NCBI GenBank assembly: GCA_965223085.1
Contig: OZ244981.1
Span: 868,001-932,000 of the forward strand
DNA: 64,000 nt
Reading direction: 5' to 3'
Source of the DNA: CBDCVO01 sp965223085
GTDB taxonomy: Bacteria > Pseudomonadota > Gammaproteobacteria > Ga0077536
Below are positions 53,068-63,813 of the stretch, in pieces. The notes below the pieces were generated by a model. That model was not told the DNA's origin and did no database searches. It saw only the letters and a program-made list of their open reading frames with translations. The first letter of the stretch is position 1, and each line of letters starts with the position of its first letter. Both the position numbers and the translations under genes were made by a program.

Positions 53068-54000
53068 GTGAACGTATTAGTCACAGGTGCTTGCGGTTTC
53101 ATCGGCAGATACATGGTATCCGAGCTGCTCGACGCCGGGCACCGCGTTCGCATTCTCGATAATGCACCAAGCACGCTCACCGATGTGGAGAAGATAACTG
53201 GCGACATCAACGACGCTGAGACTTGTCGATCGGCGTGTCAGGACATGGATACCGTTATTCACAGTGCTGGGATTCACGATGCTGAAGCGGTCGCCCGCGG
53301 TCCGCAGCGCATGTTGGACGTAAACGTCGCCGGAACGCTGAATATATTGAACAGCGCTGCGGAGCAGTGCGTCTCGAACTTCGTGTACTTGTCATCCGCC
53401 AAGGTGTACGGCGAACCTTCGTCATTACCGTCATCGGAAACGGACCTCCCCCGGCCACTCGAAATCTATGCGCTTTCCAAACTTGCGAGTGAACACTATT
53501 GTCACCTCTTCTGCGATTCGGTCGGATTGAACGTGGGTATTGTGCGCCCGTTTTCGGTTTATGGCCCCGGGCAAAGTTTGGGAAGCGGCTATATAGGCAT
53601 GTTATTGGAATCACTCTTGACCGGTTGCCCGCTACGGTTGCCCGGCGAGCCGGAATTCAAGCGCGACTTCGTTTACGTCGTTGACGTTGCTCGACTATGC
53701 ACACGAGTAGCGACGGAACCCAGACCGGGATTACACGTGTTCAACGCGGGTAGCGGCACCACTTGCAGTCTGCGTAGACTCGTCGCGCTTGCGAACGATC
53801 TTTTTGCTGATGAGGTTTCGGTGGAATATAAGCGACCGCAATCTATAACGATTACGCGCACGCACGCGGATATGAGCACAGTTGCGGACGAATTGGATTT
53901 CGTCCCAGAGATCGCGCTCACCGAGGGCTTGCGGCAAACTCTAGATTGGTTCGTGCGCGCCAAAAGAGACGATGCGGTTTTCAATGAAGCGAAGTTTTGA
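53068..54000 (+). CDS. NAD-dependent epimerase/dehydratase (SDR family)
   Basis: A 310-residue extended SDR. NAD motif GACGFIGRYMVSELL at the N-terminus, the VHSAGIHD-like segment, catalytic SSAKVYGE Ser and YALSK Tyr-Lys pair. GTG at 53068 has GGAG 9 bases upstream; TTG at 53062 is too close to that site. It overlaps nothing and is 3 bp from the preceding stop. It probably makes or modifies a nucleotide sugar or polyol precursor. Exact substrate not readable. Confidence 0.85.
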   Translation: MNVLVTGACGFIGRYMVSELLDAGHRVRILDNAPSTLTDVEKITGDINDAETCRSACQDMDTVIHSAGIHDAEAVARGPQRMLDVNVAGTLNILNSAAEQCVSNFVYLSSAKVYGEPSSLPSSETDLPRPLEIYALSKLASEHYCHLFCDSVGLNVGIVRPFSVYGPGQSLGSGYIGMLLESLLTGCPLRLPGEPEFKRDFVYVVDVARLCTRVATEPRPGLHVFNAGSGTTCSLRRLVALANDLFADEVSVEYKRPQSITITRTHADMSTVADELDFVPEIALTEGLRQTLDWFVRAKRDDAVFNEAKF

Positions 54001-54003
54001 AAC

Positions 54004-54705
54004 GTGATCGCGGTCGCGATCCTAGCTGCGGGGCAAGGCTTAAGATTTGGCCGCGGTGACTTGCCCAAGCAGTTTGCGTTGATCGCCGGGAAACCGGTTT
54101 TCGTTTACTCGGTCGAGCTTTATCGACGAGTAGAATCCATGGGACCGTTGATTCTGGTGACTAATCCAAACTTTGTCGACAAAACAATTGAAATGCTGAC
54201 GCAATTCGATTGCGCGGATGACCTCACAATCGTGGCGGGCGGAAACACACGACGTGCTTCGATTCGAAACGCGATATCCTGGTTGACGGACAACAGCTCG
54301 ATGTCTGGCGATGATCGACTGGTTCTGCATAATGCGGCATCCCCAAATACCTCTGAGCTTCTCGTTCGTCGATGCATCGATATGGCTCGCGACGCCGATG
54401 CTGTGCAAGCATACACGCCCGAGCTTCGGACCGTATTTGAGGTTGCAGCCGGGACGGTCGGATCAGTACTACGACGGGATCGGCATGCCGTGTCGTGTGA
54501 TCCGACGATTTACAAAATGTCGGTGCTGCGAGAAGCACTAAATCACGAGCAGCGATTAGACATCCCCGGTGATGCAACGACGGATATCGTCAACGAGCTG
54601 GGCTATTCGATCCAACTCGTTCAATCGGAATACGACAATATTAAAATTACGACGCGCTGGGATCTCGCCGCCGCGAAGGAAGCGATGGTCCAAACTAAAC
54701 AATGA
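54004..54705 (+). CDS. IspD/TarI-family cytidylyltransferase
   Basis: A 233-residue cytidylyltransferase with the N-terminal loop LAAGQGLRFGRGDLPKQF and the DDRLVLHNAASPN segment; relatives usually have HDAARP there. The family includes IspD (isoprenoid MEP pathway) and TarI-type ribitol-5-phosphate cytidylyltransferases. The neighbouring CDP-polyol transferase favours the second. The Asn in LHNAASPN where IspD has Asp also argues against IspD. GTG start, 3 bp after the epimerase. Confidence 0.82.
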   Translation: MIAVAILAAGQGLRFGRGDLPKQFALIAGKPVFVYSVELYRRVESMGPLILVTNPNFVDKTIEMLTQFDCADDLTIVAGGNTRRASIRNAISWLTDNSSMSGDDRLVLHNAASPNTSELLVRRCIDMARDADAVQAYTPELRTVFEVAAGTVGSVLRRDRHAVSCDPTIYKMSVLREALNHEQRLDIPGDATTDIVNELGYSIQLVQSEYDNIKITTRWDLAAAKEAMVQTKQ

Positions 54706-54844
54706 TCGCCGTTGTCTATCGAGCGACTCGAGGGGAATACTGCTGACTAGCGGTGCTTTGCGCAACGCGGCGCCTATATTGCTTATTGTGCCGCCGCGCG
54801 TGTGACGGGCGGGTGAAAAAATCGGCGTTAAATCCCGGATCGAA

Positions 54845-55237
54845 TCAGGTTTCTGTCGTCCCTTCAGCCTCGTCGTCATCCGGTCGATCTACTAGCTCGA
54901 TAATAGCCATCGGCGCTTTATCGCCGGCTCGATATCCACACTTCATAATTCGTGTATAACCGCCGGGTCGATCACGGTAGCGTGACCCGAGCGTGGAAAA
55001 AAGCTTAGTCACCGCATCCCGATCTCTAAGGCGGGCGAACGCGAGCCTACGATTTGCGACGGAATCAGATTTTGCCAACGTAATTAGCGGCTCCACCTTG
55101 TGCCGTAGCTCTTTAGCTTTAGCCAAAGTGGTGTGAATGACTTCGTGTTGAAACAAAGACGAAGCCATGTTCCTGAACATAGCTTTTCGGTGCGCACTCG
55201 TACGATTCAAATGGCGTCCCGAATGTTGATGTCTCAT
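54845..55237 (-). CDS. rplQ: 50S ribosomal protein L17
   Basis: 130 residues; [20 protein letters not shown] is the universal L17 N-terminus. It is the last gene of the alpha operon, 35 bp after rpoA. The acidic tail ([14 protein letters not shown]) is within the usual variation. A 139-bp gap separates it from the convergent cytidylyltransferase; no strong terminator hairpin was found. Confidence 0.98.
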   Translation of the reverse strand: MRHQHSGRHLNRTSAHRKAMFRNMASSLFQHEVIHTTLAKAKELRHKVEPLITLAKSDSVANRRLAFARLRDRDAVTKLFSTLGSRYRDRPGGYTRIMKCGYRAGDKAPMAIIELVDRPDDDEAEGTTET

Positions 55238-55272
55238 GGTCTTGTTCTCTATCGATCACCAGCGATCCGAAT

Positions 55273-56274
55273 TTACGGGCGGTCGGGGTTGAAGAGGTTT
55301 TTCGGCGGCCAATTTTCCAATCGCATACCTAAAGATAATCCTCGCGCGGCGAGCACATCCTTAATCTCCGTGAGCGATTTTTTGCCTAAGTTCGGCGTCT
55401 TAAGCAGCTCCACTTCCGTTCTTTGAATCAAATCACCGATGTAATAAATGCTTTCTGCTTTCAAGCAATTCGCTGATCGAACCGTCAATTCGAGATCGTC
55501 AATCGACCTCAATAGGATCGGATCGATTTCCTCACCCTGACTAGAGTCACCGGCTGCTTCAAACGGTTCGTCGCGCAGGTCCACTAAAACGGCAAGTTGG
55601 CTTCGCAAGATACTCGCGGCTTCCTTAACCGCAATTTCGGGATCAATCGTACCGTTCGTTTCGATGGTCAGAATTAGTTTGTCTAAGTCTGTCTGCTGTT
55701 CAACGCGAGCACTTTGGACTTCATATGCAACCCGCCGTACGGGGCTGAAGGAAGCATCCATTTTTAGTCTGCCAATAGCGTGGTCACTTTCTTCCGGATT
55801 TTCGCGATTCATGGCCGGTTGATAACCGCGGCCCCTTAGCACTTTGAGGGTCATATTGATTTCACCGTTATCGCCAAGGCTGGCGATGTGGTGACCCGGA
55901 TCGACGATTTCGACGTCGTGATCGAGCGTAATATCCCCTGCCGTTGCCGATCCCGGACCCTTTTTATTTAATGTCAAAGTAGCTTCGTCACGCGCGTGCA
56001 TCCTGACTGCGAGGCTTTTCAAATTCAATAAAATATCCGTAACGTCTTCCTGCACACCCTCAATGGTCGTGTACTCATGCAGTACGTTACCGATCTCGAC
56101 CTCGACGATTGCACTACCTTTCATCGAGGATAGCAATACCCGCCGCAAAGCGTTGCCCAGCGTATGACCGAACCCGCGATTGAGAGGTTCTAAGGTAATC
56201 TTGGTCGTATTACCGCTAACAGGTTCGACACCTGCGATCTTGGGTTTCAACATTTCATTTGCCGCCGCTGCCAT
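55273..56274 (-). CDS. rpoA: RNA polymerase subunit alpha
   Basis: 333 residues. N-terminal dimerisation domain ([20 protein letters not shown]) and a C-terminal domain that binds UP elements and activators ([20 protein letters not shown]). Standard length. Located between rpsD and rplQ. Confidence 0.99.
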   Translation of the reverse strand: MAAAANEMLKPKIAGVEPVSGNTTKITLEPLNRGFGHTLGNALRRVLLSSMKGSAIVEVEIGNVLHEYTTIEGVQEDVTDILLNLKSLAVRMHARDEATLTLNKKGPGSATAGDITLDHDVEIVDPGHHIASLGDNGEINMTLKVLRGRGYQPAMNRENPEESDHAIGRLKMDASFSPVRRVAYEVQSARVEQQTDLDKLILTIETNGTIDPEIAVKEAASILRSQLAVLVDLRDEPFEAAGDSSQGEEIDPILLRSIDDLELTVRSANCLKAESIYYIGDLIQRTEVELLKTPNLGKKSLTEIKDVLAARGLSLGMRLENWPPKNLFNPDRP

Positions 56275-56302
56275 ATCGATCTCCTAAGTCAAACCGTAAG
56301 TG

Positions 56303-56926
56303 TTACTTCGAGTACAACTCGACCACGAGCGATTCGTTTATATCTGCCGGCAAATCATCCCGCACGGGCAGTGACTTGAACACGCCTTCCATTTTTTTTG
56401 CATCGACATCCACCCACTCGGGAAAACCGATTTGCTCTGCGATCGCTAGCGCGTCTTGCACCCGAACTTGCGCTCTCGCCTTTTCTCGTATCGCAACACG
56501 ATCCTCCGGCCGCACTTGATATGATGGAATATTCACCAGACCTCCGTTAACAGTAACCGCTTTATGATTGACAAGTTGACGTGCTTCTGCGCGCGTCGCA
56601 CCAAAGCCCATTCGGTACACTACGTTGTCTAAGCGGCATTCCAACATCTGCAGCAGGTTTTCCCCCGTCACCCCTTTGCGTCGCGCTGACTCTTTGTAGT
56701 AATTGCGAAACTGACGCTCAAGAACACCATAGATATAGCGCAATTTTTGTTTTTCACGCAGTTGAACAGCGTAGTCTGACTGGCGTCGGTTACGACTATC
56801 GCCGTGTTGGCCCGGGGGCTTATCTAACTGACATTTCGATTCGACCGGCCGCGCTCGGCTCTTCAATCCCAAGTCGACGCCTTGTCGGCGACTTAATTTA
56901 CATGTTGGTCCTAAGTACCTTGCCAT
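56303..56926 (-). CDS. rpsD: 30S ribosomal protein S4
   Basis: 207 residues, [20 protein letters not shown], with the S4 RNA-binding domain around residues 97-160 ([20 protein letters not shown]). In enterobacteria S4 is the translational repressor of the alpha operon. Confidence 0.99.
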   Translation of the reverse strand: MARYLGPTCKLSRRQGVDLGLKSRARPVESKCQLDKPPGQHGDSRNRRQSDYAVQLREKQKLRYIYGVLERQFRNYYKESARRKGVTGENLLQMLECRLDNVVYRMGFGATRAEARQLVNHKAVTVNGGLVNIPSYQVRPEDRVAIREKARAQVRVQDALAIAEQIGFPEWVDVDAKKMEGVFKSLPVRDDLPADINESLVVELYSK

Positions 56927-56939
56927 AACTTATTCTCGC

Positions 56940-57329
56940 TCAGACGCGCCGCCGCTTAGGGGGCCGACAACCATTGTGAGGAATTGGTGTAACGTCGGTG
57001 ATATTCGTAATCTTGAACCCCGCAGCGTTTAGCGCCCGTACCGCGGATTCTCGACCCGGTCCAGGACCTTTCACGAAAACGTCGAGGTTTTGCGTGCCAT
57101 AGTCATCCATTACGTGCGATAACCTTTCCGCGGCGACTTGTGCCGCAAATGGGGTGCTCTTGCGCGATCCTCGAAAACCACTACCGCCCGCGGTCGCCCA
57201 CGCCAACGCATTCCCCTGCCGATCCGTAATCGTAATGATCGTATTATTGAACGAGGCGTGTATGTGCGCGACGCCGTCTACGACCGTTCTTTTCGATCGC
57301 TTGCGCGTTTTAGGGGATGAAGTTGCCAT
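56940..57329 (-). CDS. rpsK: 30S ribosomal protein S11
   Basis: 129 residues with the conserved [20 protein letters not shown] and the C-terminal [16 protein letters not shown]. Platform protein of the 30S subunit. Confidence 0.99.
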   Translation of the reverse strand: MATSSPKTRKRSKRTVVDGVAHIHASFNNTIITITDRQGNALAWATAGGSGFRGSRKSTPFAAQVAAERLSHVMDDYGTQNLDVFVKGPGPGRESAVRALNAAGFKITNITDVTPIPHNGCRPPKRRRV

Positions 57330-57359
57330 GATCTAAATTCTGCCTTTTCTATCCGTCCA

Positions 57360-57716
57360 CTATTTTTTGACCAAACGCCGCGGCCCTTTCCGCGTCCGCG
57401 CGTTCGTGCGTGTACGTTGCCCTCGCACCGGTAACCCGCGACGGTGTCTGATCCCGCGGTACGCGCCGAGATCCATCAAACGCTTAATATTCATCGACAC
57501 GTCGCGCCTGAGATCACCCTCGATCAGGTACTGCCCCACACTCGCTCGCAAAGACTCGAGCTGCTCTTCTGTCAAGTCTTTTATTTTCTCATCTGACGGC
57601 ACTCCCGTCGCCTCGCAAATCTTCCTAGCACGCGCATTTCCGATGCCGTAGATATGGGTTAACGCGACAATCGTGTGTTTCCGATCCGGAATATTTACGC
57701 CAGCGACACGTGCCAT
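57360..57716 (-). CDS. rpsM: 30S ribosomal protein S13
   Basis: 118 residues; [20 protein letters not shown] and the basic tail [20 protein letters not shown]. First gene of the alpha operon proper, preceded by rpmJ. Confidence 0.99.
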   Translation of the reverse strand: MARVAGVNIPDRKHTIVALTHIYGIGNARARKICEATGVPSDEKIKDLTEEQLESLRASVGQYLIEGDLRRDVSMNIKRLMDLGAYRGIRHRRGLPVRGQRTRTNARTRKGPRRLVKK

Positions 57717-57748
57717 TTAACTAAGCCTCATCTTGGGAGTATTGACGT

Positions 57749-57862
57749 TTAACCCTGCCGTTGTTTGTGGCGCGGATCTTTGCAAATGATGCGCACGGTC
57801 CGTTTTCGCCGGATAACACGACAATTTCGACACATTGGTTTTACCGATGCCCGCACTTTCAT
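57749..57862 (-). CDS. rpmJ: 50S ribosomal protein L36
   Basis: 37 residues, starting [20 protein letters not shown] and ending DPRHKQRQG. It is the zinc-binding (C+) form, with C11, C14, C27 and H32. It lies between secY and rpsM, its usual place in the spc operon. Confidence 0.97.
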   Translation of the reverse strand: MKVRASVKPMCRNCRVIRRKRTVRIICKDPRHKQRQG

Positions 57863-57888
57863 GATCTAAGCTCCTACATCCTTCCGTA

Positions 57889-59232
57889 TCATCGGCGTCC
57901 GTAACCCTTGAGGTTCGCCTTTTTCAACAAGCCTTCGTATTGATGCGACATCAAATGTGCTTGCACCTGGGCCATGAAATCCATGACGACGACGACAATA
58001 ATTAGCAGCGATGTGCCACCGAAATAGAACGGCACATTGAATTTCAATATCAAAAATTCCGGCAACAAACACACCAAGGTGATGTATATAGCGCCGACGG
58101 CGGTGAGTCGCGTCATAACACCATCGATATATTTCGCCGTTTGTTCCCCCGGTCGGATTCCGGGCACTAAAGCACCTTGTTTCTTCAAGTTATCTGCGGT
58201 TTCTTTGGGATTAAAAACCAAGGCAGTATAAAAAAAGCAGAAAAATATTATCGCGATGGCATAGAGCAATACATACAATGGCTGCCCTGGTGACACCATC
58301 GCTGCAAAATCACGTAACCAAGAAAGGCCTTCGGCGTTACCGAGCCAGCCGCCTAAAGTCGTGGGAAATAAGATAATGCTAGACGCGAAAATTGGCGGTA
58401 TGACACCCGACATATTGAGCTTGAGTGGTAGATGGCTCGATTGCGCCGCGTACATTTGTCGACCACGTTGCTGCTTAGCGTAATTTACCGTAATTCGACG
58501 CTGGCCACGTTCGACGAATACTACCAGTGCGGTAACTATCAAAGCCAAGGCAAATAAAGCAAACACCATGAACAGATGCAGTTCGCCCGTGCGTGCCAAC
58601 TCTAACGTGCCGCCTATCGCCGCGGGCAAGCCGGCGACGATGCCGGCAAAAATGATCATCGAAATTCCGTTACCGATCCCGCGTTCGGTAACCTGTTCAC
58701 CCAGCCACATCAAAAACAAGGTGCCAGTGACTAATGTCGTAATACAGGTTATGCGAAACGCGATCCCCGGGTCGTTTACGAGCTGCAACCCAGCCGCGGA
58801 TTGCTGCTCCAGCATGATCGCCACACCAAGCGCCTGAAATATCGATAATGCAACCGTGCCGTAACGGGTGTACTGATTAATTTTTCGGCGCCCCGATTCG
58901 CCTTCCTTTTTCAACTGCTCGAGCTTGGGGTGAACAACGCTCAGCAACTGCATAATAATGGATGCAGAAATATACGGCATGATACCAAGCGCAACCACCG
59001 AGAACCGCTCCAGTGCGCCGCCGGAAAACATGTTAAACATATCGAGAATCGTGCCGCGCTGCTGGTCAAACAACGTAGCCAAAGCGGTTGGATTAATCCC
59101 AGGCACGGGAATGTGCGTGCAAATTCGAAAAACAACCAGCGCACCGATCAAAAACAACAGGCGTTGCCGCAGCTCGGTGAGCTTGCCGACGCCTGCCAGA
59201 CCTCCCGGTAGCGTTTGAGCTGCGCGCGCCAT
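57889..59232 (-). CDS. secY: Preprotein translocase subunit SecY
   Basis: A 447-residue channel protein with ten TM segments. Conserved stretches include [37 protein letters not shown] (plug and TM2 region) and [20 protein letters not shown]. Start ATG at 59232 ([11 protein letters not shown]), 5 bp after the rplO stop; the frame is open to 59298 but that overlaps rplO. Confidence 0.98.
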   Translation of the reverse strand: MARAAQTLPGGLAGVGKLTELRQRLLFLIGALVVFRICTHIPVPGINPTALATLFDQQRGTILDMFNMFSGGALERFSVVALGIMPYISASIIMQLLSVVHPKLEQLKKEGESGRRKINQYTRYGTVALSIFQALGVAIMLEQQSAAGLQLVNDPGIAFRITCITTLVTGTLFLMWLGEQVTERGIGNGISMIIFAGIVAGLPAAIGGTLELARTGELHLFMVFALFALALIVTALVVFVERGQRRITVNYAKQQRGRQMYAAQSSHLPLKLNMSGVIPPIFASSIILFPTTLGGWLGNAEGLSWLRDFAAMVSPGQPLYVLLYAIAIIFFCFFYTALVFNPKETADNLKKQGALVPGIRPGEQTAKYIDGVMTRLTAVGAIYITLVCLLPEFLILKFNVPFYFGGTSLLIIVVVVMDFMAQVQAHLMSHQYEGLLKKANLKGYGRR

Positions 59233-59236
59233 ATTG

Positions 59237-59671
59237 CTAGCTTTCGACCTTACCGCCTGCCGCTTCGATGCGCGCGCGCGCGCCGGGCGTGACAGCAAGT
59301 CCGCGCACAGTGACGGGTTTAGAGAGCTCTCCCGACGCCACCACTTTGACGCGTTTAACGTCGCGACGAACGATATTCGCGGCCTTCAAAACAGCGAGGT
59401 CTACGACATCGACGCCGGCACGTTGCAACTCGTGCAACCGCACTTCATCTGAGAAACGCGCCACGCGCGATTTGAATCCAAACTTGGGCAAGCGTCGCTG
59501 AAGTGGCATCTGGCCACCTTCAAATCCAACTTTGTGGTAGCCCCCCGAACGTGACTTCTGCCCTTTGTGCCCACGCCCGGCGGTTTTGCCGGTCCCCGAG
59601 CCAATACCACGTCCAACACGCTTGCGCGATTTCTTTGCTCCGGCCGCCGGTTTTAAGTCATTCAAAAACAT
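59237..59671 (-). CDS. rplO: 50S ribosomal protein L15
   Basis: 144 residues; [20 protein letters not shown] and the [18 protein letters not shown] segment are diagnostic. It shares its start region with the rpmD stop (1-bp overlap). Confidence 0.99.
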   Translation of the reverse strand: MFLNDLKPAAGAKKSRKRVGRGIGSGTGKTAGRGHKGQKSRSGGYHKVGFEGGQMPLQRRLPKFGFKSRVARFSDEVRLHELQRAGVDVVDLAVLKAANIVRRDVKRVKVVASGELSKPVTVRGLAVTPGARARIEAAGGKVES

Positions 59672-59856
59672 CAGCTAGCCTCCTCGACGCGCAACAGATA
59701 TGAGATTTTATTGATCATGCCGCGGATTTCAGCAGTATCTTGAACTTCCACTGTGTGACCGATGCGACGCAAACCCAAGCCGCGCACGCATTGCTTGTGC
59801 TTCTCCAAGCGACCGTTAACGCTTTTCACCAACGTCACTTTGAGACGCTCGGCCAC
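59671..59856 (-). CDS. rpmD: 50S ribosomal protein L30
   Basis: 61 residues: [20 protein letters not shown] and [21 protein letters not shown] take GTG at 59856, preceded by AGGAG at 8 bases, which gives the standard length; the frame is open to 59904 inside rpsE. Confidence 0.96.
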   Translation of the reverse strand: MAERLKVTLVKSVNGRLEKHKQCVRGLGLRRIGHTVEVQDTAEIRGMINKISYLLRVEEAS

Positions 59857-59860
59857 CGCA

Positions 59861-60370
59861 CTAACTCCTAATCTCTTCGAGAGATTTGCCGCGCTTCGCC
59901 GCAACGTATTCGGGATCCGCCATCCTCGCCAAACCTTCTATCGTTGCGCGAACGACGTTGATTGGGTTGGAAGTACCAATCGATTTCGCCAATACGTTGT
60001 GCACACCGAGCACCTCGAAGACAGCTCTCATCGGCCCGCCGGCGATTATTCCGGTACCCGGCGATGCAGGTTGCATATAAACCTTCGCGGCTCCGTGTAT
60101 ACCGACCACGGGGTACTGCAAGGTATCGCCGTTGAGTGCCACCGCCACCATATTACGGCGCGCGTTTTCCATCGCCTTTTGAATCGCAACCGGCACTTCA
60201 CGGGCTTTGCCTCGCCCGAGTCCAACACGACCTGCCCCATCGCCGACCACTGTCAACGCGGCGAAGCCAAAAATACGGCCGCCCTTAACGACCTTTGCGA
60301 CGCGGTTTACTGCGACGAGCTTTTCGAAAATACCTTCTTGATTTTCGGCGTTAGTATCAGCAGCCATCAT
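59861..60370 (-). CDS. rpsE: 30S ribosomal protein S5
   Basis: 169 residues with the S5 double-stranded-RNA-binding fold ([20 protein letters not shown]) and the second domain ([18 protein letters not shown]). Follows rplR. Confidence 0.99.
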   Translation of the reverse strand: MMAADTNAENQEGIFEKLVAVNRVAKVVKGGRIFGFAALTVVGDGAGRVGLGRGKAREVPVAIQKAMENARRNMVAVALNGDTLQYPVVGIHGAAKVYMQPASPGTGIIAGGPMRAVFEVLGVHNVLAKSIGTSNPINVVRATIEGLARMADPEYVAAKRGKSLEEIRS

Positions 60371-60411
60371 TGATCCTATTAAATCTTAACTACTCGCAAG
60401 AGCCTCGGGGC

Positions 60412-60765
60412 CTAGAACTTAAGACCGCCTTCACGAGCCGCATCGGCCAGTGCCTTCACGCGACCGTGATATCTAAATCCAGACCGATCGAACGCCACTC
60501 GTTCGACGCCCGCAGCCCGGGCACGTTCTGCGATCAATGCGCCAACAGCAGTGGCGGCCGTGATATTGCCGCCATTAGAGATCCGCGCACGAAGCTCTTT
60601 GTCTATGCTAGACGCGGATGCCAAGACCTGAGCGCTGTCCGCGCTGAGTACCTGGGCATAGATATGACGCGGTGTGCGGTGAACTTTGAGACGATTTGCC
60701 CCAAGCTCGGAAATATGACGTCGAGTCTTAGTACCGCGCCGCGTGCGCGCTTGGCGTTTGTTCAC
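60412..60765 (-). CDS. rplR: 50S ribosomal protein L18
   Basis: 117 residues; 5S rRNA-binding protein with [20 protein letters not shown] and the C-terminal [20 protein letters not shown]. Confidence 0.99.
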   Translation of the reverse strand: MNKRQARTRRGTKTRRHISELGANRLKVHRTPRHIYAQVLSADSAQVLASASSIDKELRARISNGGNITAATAVGALIAERARAAGVERVAFDRSGFRYHGRVKALADAAREGGLKF

Positions 60766-60782
60766 AACAACCCCTTACCCAC

Positions 60783-61316
60783 TCAACCTTTCTTAGCTTC
60801 CTTGCGACGAACATGCTCATTTGCATAACGCACACCCTTGCCTTTGTACGGCTCCGGGGGGCGGAATTTGCGAATATTCGCAGCCACCTGTCCAACTTTT
60901 TGCTTGTCGATACCCTTGATCAAAATTTCCGTTTGGCTCGGCGTCTCAATCGTGATCCCATCGGGGACATCAAAATCCACCGGATGTGAAAAACCCAAAG
61001 AGAGATTTAACGTGTTCCCTTTCACTTGTGCGCGGTAACCAATGCCGTTGATCTCCAACTTACGCTCGTACCCCGTGGAAACACCGATAACCATATTGTT
61101 TATCACCGCCCTCGAGGTCCCGGCCAAGGATCTTATCCGTGGTGTCTCTTGCGCAGCCTTCACCTGAATTACACCGTCCCCAGTTTCCAACGCGACGTTG
61201 CTCGGAAGTGCCCACTGCAGTTCGCCCTTCGGACCTTTCGCCGTGATCCGGTGACCATCGGTTTTAACTTCGACACCGCTAGGTACTTCAATCGGTTTGT
61301 TTCCTACGCGAGACAC
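60783..61316 (-). CDS. rplF: 50S ribosomal protein L6
   Basis: 177 residues. GTG at 61316 (VSRVGNKPIEVPSGVEV) follows GGAGG at close spacing; the frame is open to 61358 inside rpsH. Two L6 domains; C-terminal EPYKGKGVRYANEHVRRKEA is diagnostic. Confidence 0.98.
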   Translation of the reverse strand: MSRVGNKPIEVPSGVEVKTDGHRITAKGPKGELQWALPSNVALETGDGVIQVKAAQETPRIRSLAGTSRAVINNMVIGVSTGYERKLEINGIGYRAQVKGNTLNLSLGFSHPVDFDVPDGITIETPSQTEILIKGIDKQKVGQVAANIRKFRPPEPYKGKGVRYANEHVRRKEAKKG

Positions 61317-61326
61317 TTCGACCTCC

Positions 61327-61722
61327 TCAATACACCGCGCACAACACCTCACCGCCAATGCCCGCCTCCCGGGCCTGGCGATCGGTCATTAAACCTTTTG
61401 AAGTGGACACAATAGCGATGCCGAGACCGCCGATAATGCGTGGCAACTTCGTTTGGCCGCGATAGACCCTCAATCCCGGGCGGCTGACACGTTCGATATG
61501 TTCGATCAACGGGCGACCTTGGTAGTACTTCAACGCGACCACGAGTTCTGGGTAGCGAGGATGTTCGTCCACCCGAAAATCTTCGATATAACCCTCGTCT
61601 TTGAGCACTTTGGCAACCGCCACTTTTTGGCGCGACGACGGCATAGCAACTTCGCGCTTGGCACGCGCCTGCGCGTTACGGAGGCGCGTGAACATATCTG
61701 CAAGCGGATCTTGATTGCTCAT
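61327..61722 (-). CDS. rpsH: 30S ribosomal protein S8
   Basis: 131 residues; [20 protein letters not shown] and the C-terminal [20 protein letters not shown]. In E. coli S8 represses the spc operon. Confidence 0.99.
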   Translation of the reverse strand: MSNQDPLADMFTRLRNAQARAKREVAMPSSRQKVAVAKVLKDEGYIEDFRVDEHPRYPELVVALKYYQGRPLIEHIERVSRPGLRVYRGQTKLPRIIGGLGIAIVSTSKGLMTDRQAREAGIGGEVLCAVY

Positions 61723-61756
61723 GGCGTTTTTCCTCTACGTGCGTGCGGCACCAGCC

Positions 61757-62062
61757 TTACCAACTCGCTTTAACCAAACCGGGGACATGTCCTTCCATCG
61801 TCAAGCGCCGCAATTCGTTTCTGCCCAAACCGAATTTTCGATACACGCCGTGCGGACGGCCGGTAAGTTGGCAACGATTGCGGCCGCGTACCGGCGAAGA
61901 GTCGCGCGGCAATTTCTGCAATTTAATCCGCGCCGCGTCACGTTCTTCCATAGACAAATCCGCATCCTTTGCAGCCGCTTTCAGCTCAGCGCGTCTAGCT
62001 GCATACCTCGCCACCAGGCGCGCCCGCTTTACTTCTCTCGCAATCATGGAACGCTTAGCCAC
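61757..62062 (-). CDS. rpsN: 30S ribosomal protein S14
   Basis: 101 residues, the long zinc-free form typical of Gammaproteobacteria: [20 protein letters not shown] and [17 protein letters not shown]. Confidence 0.99.
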   Translation of the reverse strand: MAKRSMIAREVKRARLVARYAARRAELKAAAKDADLSMEERDAARIKLQKLPRDSSPVRGRNRCQLTGRPHGVYRKFGLGRNELRRLTMEGHVPGLVKASW

Positions 62063-62065
62063 AAC

Positions 62066-62605
62066 TCACCCTCGCAATGGAAACTTAAATGCTTCCAACA
62101 AAGCTTTTCCTTCCTCGTCCGTTACCGCACTCGTTGATATTGCGATGTCCAGACCTCTTAATTTATCGATCTTGTCGTAGTCGACTTCCGGGAAAATAAT
62201 TTGCTCTTTAACACCGAGACTGTAGTTACCACGACCGTCGAAAGCACGAGCACTAAAGCCGCGAAAATCCCGGATGCGCGGTATCGCCACATTGATCAAG
62301 CGGTCGAGAAACTCATACATTCGCTCTCGCCGTAGAGTGACTTTTGCACCGATAGGCCAACCATCTCGGATCTTAAACCCGGCGATCGATTTACGCGCAT
62401 AAGTAATGATCGGTTTCTGGCCCGCGATTAACGTCATATCGGAGACCGCGTGTTCTAAGATCTTCTTATCCCCAATTGCTTCGCCAAGCCCCATGTTCAA
62501 AGTGATTTTCTGCACGCGGGGGACTTGCATGATGCTACCGTAAGAAAACTTCGCCATGAGATCGCCAACGATCTGGTTTTTGTATAATTCCTCTAACCGA
62601 GACAT
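62066..62605 (-). CDS. rplE: 50S ribosomal protein L5
   Basis: 179 residues; 5S rRNA-binding protein with [20 protein letters not shown] and a C-terminal [20 protein letters not shown]. Confidence 0.99.
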   Translation of the reverse strand: MSRLEELYKNQIVGDLMAKFSYGSIMQVPRVQKITLNMGLGEAIGDKKILEHAVSDMTLIAGQKPIITYARKSIAGFKIRDGWPIGAKVTLRRERMYEFLDRLINVAIPRIRDFRGFSARAFDGRGNYSLGVKEQIIFPEVDYDKIDKLRGLDIAISTSAVTDEEGKALLEAFKFPLRG

Positions 62606-62619
62606 CGCGCCAACCTTTG

Positions 62620-62937
62620 CTAAATATCCACGACTTCTTCGTTGGATTTAAAAAACCTTACCCGACGCCCGTCTTCCAACGTTTTGATGCCAACCCGATC
62701 GCCCTTGTTCGCGGTCGGATTGAACAAAGCGATGTTCGAAATATCAATCGGTGCTTCTTTCTCCACGATCCCGCCCGGCGCATTCTGCATCGGATTCGGT
62801 TTTGTATGGCGTTTGACCAAGTTGACGCCTTCGACGATGACTTTGCGTTCGGACATTATGCGCAAAACCACCCCGCGCCGATCTTTGTCTTTTCCGGCAA
62901 TAACAATTACGTCATCACCTTTTTTGATCTTGTTCAT
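62620..62937 (-). CDS. rplX: 50S ribosomal protein L24
   Basis: 105 residues with a KOW motif near the N-terminus ([20 protein letters not shown]). Assembly-initiator protein of the 50S subunit. Confidence 0.99.
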   Translation of the reverse strand: MNKIKKGDDVIVIAGKDKDRRGVVLRIMSERKVIVEGVNLVKRHTKPNPMQNAPGGIVEKEAPIDISNIALFNPTANKGDRVGIKTLEDGRRVRFFKSNEEVVDI

Positions 62938-62957
62938 CGGCTACACGCTCGCTCGAT

Positions 62958-63326
62958 CTACAATACTTCTGGAGCTAGCGAGACGATCCGCATGAAACGA
63001 TCGCCACGCAACTCGCGTGTTACTGGCCCAAAGATTCGAGTCCCGATAGGCTGCAGTTGTTTATCGAGCAAAACCGCTGCGTTCCCGTCAAAGCGGATCA
63101 CCGAGCCATCGGGGCGACGCACACCCTTGCGTGTGCGCACTACGACGGCGTCAAAAATGTCGCCCTTTTTGACTTTCCCGCGCGGGATCGCTTCTTTTAC
63201 GCTGACTTTAATCACATCTCCGATTCGCGCATAGCGACGCCGCGAACCTCCCAGTACCTTGATACACATCAATCGGCGTGCGCCACTATTGTCGGCCGCA
63301 TCGAGCATGCTTTGCATTTGAATCAT
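62958..63326 (-). CDS. rplN: 50S ribosomal protein L14
   Basis: 122 residues; [20 protein letters not shown] and the C-terminal [20 protein letters not shown]. First gene of the spc operon. Confidence 0.99.
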   Translation of the reverse strand: MIQMQSMLDAADNSGARRLMCIKVLGGSRRRYARIGDVIKVSVKEAIPRGKVKKGDIFDAVVVRTRKGVRRPDGSVIRFDGNAAVLLDKQLQPIGTRIFGPVTRELRGDRFMRIVSLAPEVL

Positions 63327-63350
63327 TTTTATACTCCATTGGCCAATGGT

Positions 63351-63617
63351 CTAAACTTGCGTCGCACGTTCGACGATCCGCTGAAGGCGCCAAGCCTTGT
63401 ACTTAGACATCGGTCGACAAGCTTCGATCGCGACCGTGTCACCTTCGTTGCATTCGTTATTTTCGTCGTGCGCAAATAACTTCGTAGAACGCCGAACATA
63501 CTTTTTATATAGCGGATGCACAATGTGCCTATCGACCCGAACAGTGATCGTTTTGTCCATCCGGTTACTTACAACTTGGCCGACGAAACTACGCTTTACC
63601 GGTGTAACATCACTCAT
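63351..63617 (-). CDS. rpsQ: 30S ribosomal protein S17
   Basis: 88 residues from ATG at 63617 ([20 protein letters not shown]); contains [20 protein letters not shown]. Its start overlaps the rpmC stop by 8 bp. Last gene of the S10 operon. Confidence 0.98.
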   Translation of the reverse strand: MSDVTPVKRSFVGQVVSNRMDKTITVRVDRHIVHPLYKKYVRRSTKLFAHDENNECNEGDTVAIEACRPMSKYKAWRLQRIVERATQV

Positions 63618-63813
63618 TAGTCGCACTCACTTCTTTTTCCCGCAAAATTGTTTTAAGCCGTGCGATTTCTCGGCGTACCGCACGCTGCGCGTGCGGTCGT
63701 GTTTCCTGACCCGAACCTTGTTGCATGCGGAGGTTGAACTGCTCTCGCCGTGCGTCGATAATCAAAGCTTGCAGCTCGTTGACGGTTTTTTGCCGTAACT
63801 CATCTGGGTTCAT
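63610..63813 (-). CDS. rpmC: 50S ribosomal protein L29
   Basis: 67 residues, [20 protein letters not shown] with [15 protein letters not shown] at 63813 shares a base with the rplP stop (TGATG). Confidence 0.98.
   Translation of the reverse strand: MNPDELRQKTVNELQALIIDARREQFNLRMQQGSGQETRPHAQRAVRREIARLKTILREKEVSATNE

Noticed and set aside
54706..54844. Rho-independent terminator after rplQ
   Set aside because: A T-run exists near 54816 on the minus strand, but the stem before it is only about 3 bp, too weak to call.
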